In this document: positions 35,063-45,689 of the stretch, piece after piece
Layout: each line of letters opens with the position of its first letter
Position numbering within the stretch: position 1 is the first letter of the stretch
NCBI GenBank assembly: GCA_958510825.1
Contig: OY294044.1
Coordinates: forward strand, 68,056,357-68,120,356
Reading direction: 5' to 3'
Origin: Brachypterus glaber
Taxonomy: Eukaryota > Arthropoda > Insecta > Coleoptera > Kateretidae
Length of the DNA: 64,000 nucleotides
Position numbers and translations under genes: made by a program
The notes under the pieces: model-generated
The model's database searches: none
What the model saw: the letters and a program-made list of their open reading frames with translations, nothing else
What the model was told of the DNA's origin: nothing

Positions 35063-35258
35063 CGAAGTCCAAAGTCCACAGTCCAAAGTTCAAAGTCTAA
35101 AGTTCAAAGTCTAAAGTCCAAAGTTCAAAGTCCACAGTTCAAAGTCTAAAGTCAAAAGTCTAAAGCCTAAAGTCCAAAGTTCAAAGTCCACAGTCCAAAG
35201 TTCAAAGTCTACAGTTTAAAGTCCATAGTCCAAAGTCTAAAGTTCAAAGTCCACAGTC
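35063..35258. repeat. Heptamer block 3
   Basis: About 28 heptamers of the AAAGTCC/AAAGTTC family. Confidence 0.95.
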
Positions 35259-35403
35259 CTGATGACGTCATCGCCAGACTTGATGACGTCATCGCCACAT
35301 TTGATGACGTCATCGCCACAGTTGATGACGTCATCGCCAGAACTGATGACGTCATCGCCAGACCTGATGACGTCATCGCCAGACCTGATGACGTCATCGC
35401 CCG
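35259..35403. repeat. 21-bp CRE satellite, block C
   Basis: Seven units, ending in the same CGCCCGAAGTCC junction. Confidence 0.95.
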
Positions 35404-35558
35404 AAGTCCAAAGTCCACAGTCCAAAGTTCAAAGTCTAAAGTCCAAAGTTCAAACTCTAAAGTCCAAAGTTCAAAGTTTAAAGCATAAAGTCCAAAGTTC
35501 AAAGTCCACAGTCCAAAGTTCAAAGTCTACAGTTTAAAGTCCAAAGTTCAAAGTCCAG
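35404..35558. repeat. Heptamer block 4
   Basis: AAAGTCC/AAAGTTC units with occasional ACAGTTT and AAGCATA variants. Confidence 0.95.
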
Positions 35559-35664
35559 ACCTGATGACGTCATCGCCAGACTTGATGACGTCATCGCCAC
35601 AGTTGATGACGTCATCGCCACAGTTGATGACGTCATCGCCACAGTTGATGACGTCATCGCCAGA
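35559..35664. repeat. 21-bp CRE satellite, block D
   Basis: Five units, mostly of the GCCACAGTT variety. Confidence 0.95.
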
Positions 35665-35794
35665 CCAAAGTCCATAGTCCAAAGTTCAAAGTCTACAGTC
35701 CAAAGTCCAGAGTACAAAGTCTAAAGTCCAAAGTTCAAAGTCCACAGTCCAAAGTCTAAACTCTTAAGTCCAAAGTTCAAAGTCCAAAGTCCTT
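35665..35794. repeat. Heptamer block 5
   Basis: AAAGTCC/AAAGTTC units. Confidence 0.95.
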
Positions 35795-36047
35795 GACTTG
35801 ATGACGTCATCGCCCGACTTAATGACGTCATCGCCAGAGTTGATGACGTCATCGCCAGACCTGATGACGTCATCGCCAGACCTGATGACGTCATCGCCAG
35901 ACCTGATGACGTCATCGCCAGACCTTATGACGTCATTGCCAGACCTGATGACGTCATCGCCAGACTTGATGACGTCATCGCCAGACTTGATGACGTCATC
36001 GCCAGACTTGATGACGTCATCGCCACAGTTGATGACGTCATCGCCCG
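35795..36047. repeat. 21-bp CRE satellite, block E
   Basis: Twelve units, ending CGCCCGAAGTCC. Confidence 0.95.
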
Positions 36048-36238
36048 AAGTCCACAATCCAAAGTTCAAAGTCTTAAGTCCAAAGTTCAAAGTCTACAGT
36101 CCAAAGTTCAAAGTCTAAAGTTCAAAGTCCACAGTCCAAAGTTTGTAGTCCAAAGTCCACAGTCCAAAGTTCATAGTCCAAAGTGTAAACTCTAAAGTCC
36201 AAAGTCCAAAGTTCAAAGCCCACAGTCCAAAGTCCACA
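36048..36238. repeat. Heptamer block 6
   Basis: About 27 heptamers of the AAAGTCC/AAAGTTC family. Confidence 0.95.
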
Positions 36239-37847
36239 GACTTGATGACGTCATCGCCAGACTTCATGACGTCATTGCCAGACTTGATGACGTCATCGCC
36301 AGACCTGATGACGTCATCGCCAGACTTGATGACGTCATCGCCAGACTTGATGACGTCATCGCCAGACTTGATGACGTCATCGCCAGACTTGATGACGTCA
36401 TCGCCAGACTTGATGACGTCATCGCCAGACTTGATGACGTCATCGCCAGACTTGATGACGTCATCGCCAGACTTGATGACGTCATCGCCAGACTTGATGA
36501 CGTCATCGTCTGACTTGATGACGTCATCGCCAGACTTGATGACGTCATCGCCAGACTTGATGACGTCATCGCCAGACTTGATAACGTCATCGCCAGACTT
36601 GATGACGTCATCGCCAGATTGATGACGTCATCGCCAGACTTGATGACGTCATCGCCAGACTTGATGACGTCATCGCCAGACTTTATGACGTCATCGCCAG
36701 CCTTGATGACGTCATCGCCAGACTTGATGACGTCATAACCAGACTTGATGACGTCATCGCCAGAGTTGATGACGTCATCGCCAGACTTGATGACGTCATA
36801 GCCAGACTTGATGACGTCATCGACAGACTTGATGACGTCATCGACAGACTTGATGACGTCATCGACAGACTTAATGACGTCATCGACAGACTTGATGACG
36901 TCATCGACAGACTTGATGACGTCATCCCCAGACTTGATGACGTCATCGCCAGACTTGATGACGTCATCGCCAGACTTGATGACGTCATCGCCAGACTTGA
37001 TGACGTCATCGCCAGACTTGACGTCATCGCCAGACTTGATGACGTCATCGCCAGAGTTGTTGACGTCATCACCAGACTTGATGACGTCATCGCCAGACTT
37101 GATGACGTCATAGCCAGACTTGATGACGTCATCGCCAGACTTGATGACGTCATAGCCAGACTTGATGACGTCATAGCCAGACTTTATGACGTCATAGCCG
37201 GACTTGATGACGTCATAGCCAGACTTGATGACGTCATCGACAGACTTGATGACGTCATCGACAGACTTAATGACGTCATCGACAGACTTGATGACGTCAT
37301 CGACAGACTTGATGACGTCATCCCCAGACTTGATGACGTCATCGCCAGACTTGATGACGTCATCGCCAGACTTGATGACGTCATCGCCAGACTTGATGAC
37401 GACATCGCCAGACTTGACGTCATCGCCAGACTTGATGACGTCATCGCCAGAGTTGTTGACGTCATCACCAGACTTGATGACGTCATCGCCAGACTTGATG
37501 ACGTCATAGCCAGACTTGATGACGTCATCGCCAGACTTGATGACGTCATAGCCAGACTTGATGACGTCATAGCCAGACGATGACGTCATAGCCAGACTTG
37601 ATGACGTCATAGCCAGACTTGATGACGTCATCGACAGACTTGATGACGTCATCGACAGACTTGATGACGTCATCGACAGACTTGATGACGTCATCGACAG
37701 ACTTGATGACGTCATCGACAGACTTGATGACGTCATCGCCAGACTTGATAACGTCATCGCCAGACTTGATGACGTCATCGCCAGACCTGATGAAGTCATC
37801 GCCAGACTTGATGACGTCATCGCCAGACTTGATGACGTTATCGCCAA
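36239..37847. repeat. 21-bp CRE satellite, block F, with 396-bp higher-order repeat
   Basis: About 76 units, mostly GATGACGTCATCGCCAGACTT. Marker variants recur exactly 396 bp apart: TCATCCCCAG at about 36,923 and 37,319, TTAATG at 36,871 and 37,267, GAGTTGTTGACG at 37,054 and 37,450, and an 18-bp short unit at about 37,016 and 37,411. 396 equals 19 units minus 3 bp, so an 18-unit-plus-short-unit block was duplicated. A further partial copy follows at about 37,620. The ORFs of up to 527 codons here are artefacts of the period. Confidence 0.97.
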
Positions 37848-37917
37848 TCGGGATTTCTCCTGTTAGATTAGACAGGGACAAAAGTTCTACCCAAAAAGGA
37901 TAGAAGACACATACACT

Positions 37918-38003
37918 CCTACTTCCACCCAACCAAACAAATTCTGTATTTGTTCTTTGTTGAACAAATACAATATTTACTTGGCCGGGCGAAAAGTGTA
38001 ACT
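37918..38003. repeat. Hairpin at the satellite edge
   Basis: ACTTCCACCCAACCAAACAA...CTGTATTTGTTC and GAACAAATACAATATTTAC-TTGGCCGGGCGAAAAGTGT are imperfect inverted copies. A better copy of the same hairpin lies at 38,607-38,696. Confidence 0.65.
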
Positions 38004-38040
38004 ATATTATTTTTATTAAAGAAAATACTGGCGCCATCTA

Positions 38041-38577
38041 AATTTTAGTAGAATTATCTTATTCTACAGATTCACATCGTGATGATGTTAGGGACAAATT
38101 TAAATCCCTAAACATACTAACGATGCCTTCTTTACTGGTCTATGAGTCAATATGTGCCACTAGAGCTAGACTTTCTCACTACACGACGCGTGCCAATGAC
38201 AGCCCTACTACACGTAATAGAGATAAAATTAAACTTCCGTTTTTAAGACTGCATTCTAGTAGACATTGCTTTAATTATTTTGGTCCCTCTTTTTACAATA
38301 GTTTACCCATTGAAATAACTCAATTGGGTGACAATACGTTCAAAAAAAGGCTGAAACATTACCTTTTGGTTCATGCATTTTATTCCACGGACGAATTCAC
38401 TAATTCTCTTAGAAATGTTAATATAAACGAATTCTAATTTTTGTGATATCTGTGTTTGTTATTTATTTTATTATGTTTAGTTATTTAGTTACATTTTCAA
38501 ATACCATCCTGACGATTGCAAACTTGTAAAAACTTGTATTTAGCATAAATAAAATCTATTCTATTCTATTCTATTCA
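38041..38577 (+). pseudogene. 5'-truncated LINE end with (TTCTA)n tail
   Basis: An open frame from about 38,060 to 38,437 (Met at 38,123) contains CATRARLSHYTTRAN, KLPFLRLHSSRHCFNYFGPS and a final FKKRLKHYL, the usual last segment of LINE ORF2. The 3' UTR ends AATAAAATC followed by CTATTCTATTCTATTC (38,556-38,576). No catalytic domain remains. Confidence 0.85.
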
Positions 38578-38606
38578 CATTAGATATGTTCGTTCGTGCC
38601 GCTCAG

Positions 38607-38941
38607 TGCTACACTTTCCGGCCAACCAAATAAATACTGTATTTGTTGTATGAAAAAAAAATACAGTATTTATTTGGTTGGGTGTAAAGTGTAGCACAAA
38701 TGACATAGAGATAGGGTAGACGTCTTTTGTTTCATAATTCTAGTTGTGGAGGGCTCCATTGAAGTTTTAATTATTCTTTTAAACAAAATAATTTGTATGA
38801 AAAACAAATACAGTATTTATTTGTTTGGCTGTAAAGTGTAGCACAAATGATATAGAGATAGGGTAGACGTCTTTTGTTTCATAATTCTAGTTGTGGAGAG
38901 CTCCATTGAAGTTTTAATTATTCTTTTAAACAAAATAATAT
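38607..38941. repeat. Hairpin plus 147-bp tandem duplication
   Basis: TGCTACACTTTCCGGCCAAC...ACTGTATTTG pairs with its complement ending GTGTAGCA (38,607-38,696). The right arm and its downstream flank (38,648-38,794) are then directly repeated at 38,795-38,941 with a few changes (GGTTGGGTG versus GTTTGGCTG). Confidence 0.8.
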
Positions 38942-39004
38942 GTCGCACTTATTTTAAAAAGGTACTTCTAACTCTGGTTGTGGTAGTAGAAAATGGTTGC
39001 TCCT

Positions 39005-39151
39005 TGTAGGATTTTGGATAGCTCGGGTTACAATAAAGCACAGATTACTCTTTACTGCTCGACTAACTACACAAGACTGACTCACTGCAGTCAACTTTAT
39101 TCTTTTGGTACAATCTTATGAGCTTCGCTCTTTATTTAATTTCAATACACT
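39005..39151 (+). repeat. Dispersed LTR-like repeat, copy 1
   Basis: Begins TGTAGGATTTTGGATAGCTC and continues through ACTCTTTACTGCTCGACTAA to CTCTTTATTTAATTTCAATACA. The same 147 bp occur at 42,497-42,645 in the same orientation. The TGTAGG start suggests a solo-LTR remnant, but no CA end or target duplication was confirmed. Confidence 0.6.
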
Positions 39152-39308
39152 ACATCGCTCCTTTGTTTTTTTAGATTTATTTTATTTTTTAACAATTTAT
39201 AACCTTAAAATACTAGCAGCAAAATGGCTGCCCCCCCTCTAGAACAAAGCAACGCCAGTGTATTTATGATAACGCTAAAACATGACAAAAGATGACTAAT
39301 AGCTCGCA

Positions 39309-41038
39309 ATTATTATTATTATTATAAAGTTTGTTCAGGCTAAGGGCAAGCCCTATTGAGCCTATAATACTATGCATATTTAAAACAGAGAAAAAAATAA
39401 TAAAAATAAAAAAAGAAAAACAAATAAATATTTAGTTCCAAAATTCATCTAGCCTATTCTTGAAGGTATTAAGCGATGGGGCCTGGACCACATACTCAGA
39501 CAGCGAATTCCACTCATTACGAATGCGGCAAGACCAAAAATGCTGACGGAAAGAAGTTCGATAATAATCATGAGCTATTCTGAGTGAATGACCACGGAGG
39601 CGCGGATCATTATTAATCGTAAACATATGACACATGTCAGTACCAAAGAGATTGTGTAAAGCTCTATAGACTAAAATTAGGTTACCACGTTTTCTTCTTG
39701 TCTCTAGAGATGTTAATTTGGTTAATCGTAGTCGTTCATCATAATTGGCTTCGCGAAGGGCAGGACACAGTTTTAGCACACGCCTCTGCATATTTTCTAT
39801 TGTCAGCACATCCTTAACAAAAATTGGGTTCCAGACTGGTGCTGCAAATTCTAATATAGGTCTTATATATGTGGAATACAGTTTCATAATGCATTTTATG
39901 CTAGGGTTTGTAAATGTTTTTTTGATTAAGTAAGCCACATAATTAGCCTTTTTAACTGTGGATGTAACATGTGCCTCCCATTTTAAATCTTGAGATATAA
40001 CAACACCAAGGTCTACCTGTGAAGTTACTACTTTAATTAACTTGTTGTTGATATAGTAAGGTCTTCGAGGGTTTTTTTTGCCAAGATGAAGCACAGTACA
40101 TTTATTTTCGTTCAATGGCAGTAACCAATCCTTGCACCAGTTCTCAATAGTTTTTAAATCGGCACATAGGCTTTCATAGTCAATTGCAGGGTTACCAAAA
40201 ATTTTTCCATCATCGGCAAAAGAGGCTTGTTTTGACTGTATGGCAATTGATAGATCCGAAATGAAAATCAAAAATAAAATAGGCCCCAGTACTGAGCCCT
40301 GAGGGACTCCACTAAGCAGAGAGCAGATCAGAGACACATAGCCCAACTCTTACACAAAATAACCTCAAGGTCAGGTAAACTTCCAACCACGACAATAATT
40401 TACCACGTATACCGAAATGTTCAAGTTTAGCTAACAGTCTTCTAAACGGCACGTTATCAAACGCTCGCTGAAAATCCAGGTATATAATGTCCACACAATT
40501 ATTCATATCAAGTTCACTCGTCCAATAATTTAAACATTTTAGTAAGTTTGTAATAACTGATCTACCAGGTATGAAGCCGTGTTGATCTTCTGGAATAATC
40601 GAGTTATTGATTAAGAATTCGATTAACTTATCCGCAATAATGGATTCCATAACTTTTAGGGTTACACATAAAAGATTAATAGGACGATAATTACTGGGCT
40701 CTAATTTATCGCCTTTTTTGAAAATTGGTGATATGATGGCAGTCCTCCAATCTTCTGGAATATTTGTCGTATTAAATGATAGTCATTAGTTCTGATAAGG
40801 GCTCCGCTAGAAAATCCGCACAGTCTTTAAGTATTTTAGGTGTAACTTTATCAAGACCCGGAGCTGAGTTAGTTTTAAGATTTCTTAATTTACTAAGAAC
40901 ATTTTCTGTTGTAAATTCAATTTCTGAAAGTGAGTTTGGATTTCTAATGTTGTTAATAGGGCTCTGATTATAGGACTGACATGTGAAAATGTCCTCTTCC
41001 ATTTTTCCCATTACAACTACTGTAAGTAATGCCGCCAA
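39309..41038 (-). pseudogene. 5'-truncated LINE with frameshifts (RT domain)
   Basis: On the minus strand three frames cover one ORF2. The first, 41,038-40,772, has SAPGLDKVTPKILK. The second, about 40,765-40,312, has IPEDWRTAIISPIFKKGDKL, DQHGFIPGRSV and DIIYLDFQRAFDNVPF (motif A Asp). The third, 40,346-39,432, has SGVPQGSVLGPILFLIFISD, FADDGKIF as catalytic motif C, WLLPLNENKCTVLHLG and a long C-terminus ending FKNRLDEFWN. Two frameshifts, near 40,770 and 40,340, break it. The 3' UTR (39,431-39,328) ends in an (ATA)n tail near 39,309. CR1/L2- or Jockey-type. Confidence 0.9.
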
Positions 41039-41179
41039 TTCAACTTGGTTTCGAAACCGATTTATTTTGGTTTATAACGAGTCGTTATTAACCACAGATT
41101 ATAATGAAGCTAAAATTATTAGTTCAGGCCTCAAACCGTGAACATTGAAAGTTTTTCTTTTGCTAGGAATGGTGGCCCA

Positions 41180-41530
41180 TTGTACTGTGACCTATGGTCA
41201 TTTGAACTTAAGTTCTGGTCCGTAACCGTATGGGATTTGTTTAGGACTCTGGCCCATGACTCGTGGTCGTTTGAACTTTTAGTTCAGGTCTATGACCTCT
41301 CAACCATGTTTAGGACTTTGTCCCGTGACTCGTGCTTGTTTGAACTTTTAGTTCAGGTCTTTGACCTTTCTAAACCATGTTTAGGACTTTGGCCCATGGC
41401 CCATGACTCGTGGTCGTTTGAACTTTTAGTTCAGGTCTGTGACATCTCTAAACCATGTTTAGGACTTTGGCCAGTGGCCCATGACTCGTGGTCATTTGAA
41501 CTTTTAGCTCAGGTCTGTGACCTCTCCGAA
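41180..41530 (+). repeat. In-frame minisatellite, unit 69 or 78 bp
   Basis: Successive TTTGAACTT landmarks at 41,201, 41,270, 41,339, 41,417 and 41,495 are spaced 69, 69, 78 and 78 bp. Each unit contains TTTAGGACTYTGGCCCATGA, CTCGTGGTCGTTTGAACTTT and AGTTCAGGTCTGTGACCTCT. The 9-bp difference is a second GGCCCATGA. Since all spacings are multiples of three, a 143-codon frame (41,138-41,569) stays open with the repeated peptide HDSWSFELLVQVCD. It may or may not be translated; no start context or splice sites support a gene. Confidence 0.8.
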
Positions 41531-41778
41531 ACTTATTTCGGTACTACACTAGGAATCTACTTGGTTTAAATACATCTCTACTAACCGTGTTAGGTATTTA
41601 CGATCTAATGCTGAATTAACTAGCCAACAATTAAATATATCATATGTAACCTAACACCTGCTTAGTAAAGCCCATAAAGTACAAATATCTTTAATTTTAT
41701 AAACATTCTATGTAAATTTTATTTAACATCATTTAAAATAAAATAATTATATAAGTAGTGTTTTCAATTCATCCTTTA

Positions 41779-42408
41779 TACAGGGTGATCCCTAACTGGC
41801 ATGCCAAAATTTAAGAAGTGATTCTAGATCCAAAAATATAAAAAAAGTTCCTATAAAGGTTGGTCCGGAAATGAGTCCTAAGGGATCTAGGGCCCTTTAA
41901 AATTGTAATAAAAATAAGGTTTTTAATTAATAACTCGGGTACCGTTTAAGCTAGAGCGGCGAGCTTTTGCATGGGCAATAAGTTTATGTTAATTTATTTT
42001 TTTAATTTATCCAGAGGCGTGCCCAGACGGACAAAATATATGAGGCTTAAAACATTTTTGCCCCAAACTTTTCTATGTGTATGTTTCAAAAAAAAATGCA
42101 ATTAAGAGGAAGTAACATTTTGTGCCACCAAAAACGTTACTTTTTAAAAGGCTATTACTCCTTTAATATTAAATTTAGGTGTTTTGGTGTATAATACTTT
42201 TTTGCTCAGTTTTAAATGAAGAATCACCCTGCAGCATTAAAATTTGATTGGTGCTTTTTTTTGTTCCCCATTCAATACGTCATCTTCGAAGGGCCGTAGC
42301 TCCCTTAAGGCTCATTTCCGGACCAACCTTTATAGAAACTTTTTTTTATATTTTTGGATGTAGAATCACCTCTTAAATTTCGGTACGCGAGTTCTGGAAC
42401 AGTCTGTA
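41779..42408. mobile_element. Foldback element, ACAGGGTG family member C
   Basis: Near-identical to the element at 21,656-22,391 but inverted: it starts TACAGGGTGATCCCTAACTG and ends CGCGAGTTCTGGAACAGTCTGTA. TA borders both ends. Arms share GGTTGGTCCGGAAATGAG and AAGGGAYCTAGGGCCC-like sequence. No ORF. Confidence 0.85.
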
Positions 42409-42496
42409 TACATATAGTAAGTACTGTGATAGGTACTTACTGTGAAATGAGCTATTATTACAATGGTAATATTATTAATCCCATCCTTGTCGCCAC

Positions 42497-42645
42497 TGTA
42501 GGATTTTGGATAGCTCGGGTTACAAAAAAATACAGATTACTCTTTACTGCTCGACTAACTACACAAGACTGACTCACTGCAGTCAAGTTTATTCTTTTGG
42601 TCAAATCTTATGTAATCGCTTCCCTCTTTATTTAATTTCAATACA
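42497..42645 (+). repeat. Dispersed LTR-like repeat, copy 2
   Basis: Direct copy of the sequence at 39,005-39,151, with small differences such as AAAAAATAC for AATAAAGCAC. Confidence 0.6.
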
Positions 42646-43028
42646 TTCCTCGAGTATTTTGACAGGATAAATAAACTACCAAAATATTCATAAGAATTTT
42701 TATTGTTTTGTGCTGAAAGTAGTTCACAGTAATAAATAATATGCAAAAAAAAACTAAGACAAACGATAATAAAATTTCAACATTAAAACAAATCTTAATA
42801 AAAAATAAAAATAGCGAATATAAAGAATACATTATTCTACAGTACTATTTTTATTTAAAAAAATGTAAAAGTTAATATTAAAAGCGAATAGGGTACCTAC
42901 TACATATAAAACGAAACAAAATAGTAAACTCCTAAAAAGGTGCTGATAAATTCAGAACAGAAGCTAATTATTAAAAAAAAAAGATTTAAAAACGATTTTT
43001 TTTCGTAAAATAAACGTACACCACGCCG
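42646..43028. other. No gene recognised
   Basis: AT-rich. The minus ORFs at 42,555-42,832 are low-complexity and overlap each other. Nothing identified. Confidence 0.5.
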
Positions 43029-44152
43029 CGGCGGGTCCAAAACATGTTTTTATAAAATACCTCGCAAGTGTGAAAAATGTCAAATTTTTCAGGAGTGCCG
43101 AAAACAGTTCTTAGTGTTGCTGTTTATTTTTAATATTTGTGGAGGTGAATTTCAAAACGCAGTTTTTGACTTTGTGACATAGCAGCTTGTCAATTACTTG
43201 ACAATCAAATTGTATTGTTGCCTAAGTGACAAACTGCTATGTCACAAAGTCAAAAACTGCGTTTTGAAATTCACTTCCTCATTTATAGTAATATAAATAA
43301 AGTGGTGTAAGGTTACTTTATGTCCCTAAGGATTAGTCCTACATTTAAACTAGTCTAGCTTATATAGTAGTTAGAAGGTTTGGATGTTAATTGGTCAAAA
43401 TGTCAGTTAGGAGGTATTACATGTTCATGAACGCTTATTAAGATTTTTTTTTGATATATGACATAAAAATTAAGAGTAAAACGGGTTGGATCTTTAAAGA
43501 TTTTTATTTATTTATATTAGCGAATTTTTTTAGTTTATATTTTAAATACTTAGAACGTGAAAGAAAGCTGTTTAAACTGTAATTTTCTCGAAAATCGTTG
43601 GACTACGGTGTTGCATAAAGAGTACCTTTTTTATGTATTTAAGGAAACATATTTTATTGAAAAAAAAAATCAAAAGATACATACAAAAAAGTTTTGGACA
43701 AAAAAGAGACAAAGCCCCCCATTTTGCACATTTCTGGTTAAAGTTACCAAATTAAAATTACATAAAAAGGTACTCTTTATGTAACACCGTATCAAAAACT
43801 ATAACAAAGTTTTTAGTCAAAAATGGCCAAAATTGTAAGTGAGCTTAAGAAAGCTTCTATAAAAAATTTAAAAACCCTTAAAGTATACCGTATCCGTTTT
43901 ACTCTATTTTTATCTCATATATAAAAAAGCTTATTTCAATAGTTTTCCACTGATATACTATAGAAAGGGATTTTAATAAGTTTTCAATGCAAAAGAATAA
44001 TTAACAGACGTTTTCGGTATTACTCAAAATTTCTTCAATCGATTTTTCTTTAATTTTTAGTTTGTTTTACACGTATTCAACCCCTTAACAATAATTGACA
44101 TAAATTTTGGATGGAGGTGAATATTTTATAAAAACATGTTTTGGACCCGTCG
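43029..44152. mobile_element. DNA element with CGNCGGGTCCAAAACATG TIRs
   Basis: CGGCGGGTCCAAAACATGTT (43,029) continues through TTTATAAAATA and recurs inverted at 44,122-44,152, where it ends ACATGTTTTGGACCCGTCG. About 27 bp match perfectly. Inside are a near-perfect hairpin (43,141-43,280) and a stretch (about 43,557-43,790) related to the arms of the ACAGGGTG foldbacks (TTTCTCGAAAATCG, TACCTTTTTTATGTATTT). No transposase. Confidence 0.65.
43141..43280. mobile_element. Near-perfect hairpin (MITE)
   Basis: GAGGTGAATTTCAAAACGCA, GTTTTTGACTTTGTGACATA and GCAG are followed, after about 45 bp, by the inverted copies CTGCTATGTCACAAAGTC, AAAAACTGCGTTTTGAAATT and CACTTCCTC. The arms are about 45 bp with almost no mismatch, so the copy is young. 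It could fold into a long RNA hairpin if transcribed. Confidence 0.8.
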
Positions 44153-45329
44153 TGACACATAAACATAAAATGTTGTTTTTTTAAGTAAGCCTGAAAATAT
44201 ATAATTAGCACCCAATCTTATAAAATTTATGAATAAACTTTTAATTTATATATACAGAATAGAGTGTCTTATTTTCAATTTTTTTACAAAATTTTAGGAT
44301 TTTTTTTTTGTTATAAAATTATTAGTAATGTTTTTTGACAAACACATTTTGTAAAAATATTAAAAATATGCCTCACCCTAATACAGAAGAGTGCATAGCA
44401 TCACATCATCAGCACACCTAAGCAAAAAAGAAGCTAACTTAGGGTAAAATACATACAAATTTTTTGTTTTTTTTATTTAACCGGTTCGACAAATATAAAT
44501 GCCGACCATAATAATAATATATATAAATTAAACTTAAATATATTTAATACAGCAGGAAGTCTTGTTTGTTATATCCACACCAAGTTTTCATTAATATTTT
44601 TCAACATCATATAAAAACCATCCATTTAATACCAAAATCGCGAAAAATACCTGAATATGCTAAAGAAATGGGTAAAAATTAAACACTAACAAATCGTTAA
44701 AAGCTTGAACGATTTTAGCACATAAATTTTTAGTAAACTAAAACCTTTAAAACTTATAAATGGTTTGACGTTAATACTTTAAAACATATTTATTAGTACA
44801 TAACCTAACTTTTCTGAAATTAAATACGTTCAAGAGCCTGGTTTTTTACTTAACTTTTTCATTCTTAAAATCTGAAACTAAAATTTTTGCCTTTTCTTGA
44901 ACGAAATTTGCAAAAAAGCCCTTAAAAAAATAAATCTAAAAACTGTCTAGTCTTAAAATTGGTTTATTTTTTAAAATGTATGTTATTTATATGTTGCTGC
45001 ATTTAGATACCATAAGAATTTATTGATACTGAATATAAAAAAAGGGCTTAGCCAGGTATCTTAACGTAATAAATATTGATATCACCACAGTAACTTGTCA
45101 ACTCTCACAGTCAGACTTTAAAATTTAGCGCTTTCAGCGATACTTTGCTTATTTGATACCATAATCTACCAGTATCAAGAATTTCTTATGAAGTTTGAGT
45201 CGTTACTAATTATTACCACAGCTCTATACAAACGTCAGTTAGAGGGCGTAAATATATAAAAAATTTAAATATAACATTAAATTATAAATTCTAAAAATAG
45301 TAAACGTGATAAATATAAAAACCTCAATT
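44153..45329. other. Downstream region of the host gene, no other gene
   Basis: AT-rich sequence following the stop codon of the minus-strand gene. It would include its 3' UTR; AATAAA on the minus strand (TTTATT at 45,019-45,024) is one possible poly(A) signal. No other gene seen. Confidence 0.4.
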
Positions 45330-45605
45330 TCAGTCTGCATTAGTGGGTTCGATTAGGGGAGGTGTGTCTATGATTAATTTGTTATCAATGGGAGAGTTGT
45401 CTTTGATGAGTTGGTCGCCATTATCGCTGTTTATTACGTTGTTGACCGTTATTTCCTCCGTTACTGTAACGGTTGAAATTCCGTTTTCTTTCGGTTTTTC
45501 GATCTTGGCCGTTTTCGATTCGACGACGGTCTTTCTGATTGGTGGGATTTTCGCTGTTGTCGATTTCGTTGTGGTTGTGTTCGTTACGGTCGTTCTTGTC
45601 CCCGT
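45330..45605 (-). CDS. Host gene, last coding exon (Thr/Lys-rich tail)
   Basis: Acceptor TACTTGTTTCAG precedes ACG GGG ACA, phase 0, matching the phase-0 donor of the exon at 53,239-53,490. It encodes 91 residues, first Thr-rich (TTVTNTTTTKSTTAKIPPIR), then charged and acidic toward the end, closing PLIEPTNAD and TGA at 45,330-45,332. No domain recognised; disordered. The preceding intron is 7.6 kb and may hide further exons, and it contains a LINE, a Tc1 transposon and foldbacks. The exon is assigned to this gene by phase and composition, so the link is an inference. Confidence 0.65.
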   Translation of the reverse strand, partial: TGTRTTVTNTTTTKSTTAKIPPIRKTVVESKTAKIEKPKENGISTVTVTEEITVNNVINSDNGDQLIKDNSPIDNKLIIDTPPLIEPTNAD

Positions 45606-45689
45606 CTGAAACAAGTAAAAACAATAAGCCAATTTTCGAAAGGTTATTAGAATAGTTGTTATAAAAATTAAGGTGCTCTTTCTTTAATT

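Noticed and set aside
33973..37847. CRISPR-like array
   Set aside because: Units are 21-bp direct tandem repeats without unique spacers, in a eukaryotic genome.
33903..37932. Long ORFs (up to 527 codons) on both strands with MTSSPDL or DDVIKSG peptides
   Set aside because: They are translations of the 21-bp satellite. Its period is a multiple of three and lacks stops in several frames, and the ORFs overlap on both strands.
45330..45609. Plus-strand ORF (88 codons) rich in Val/Ser/Phe opposite the last exon
   Set aside because: It is the complement of the Thr/Lys-rich exon, which has a proper acceptor and matching phase. The plus ORFs at 56,195 and 57,741 are likewise shadows of exons 3 and 2.
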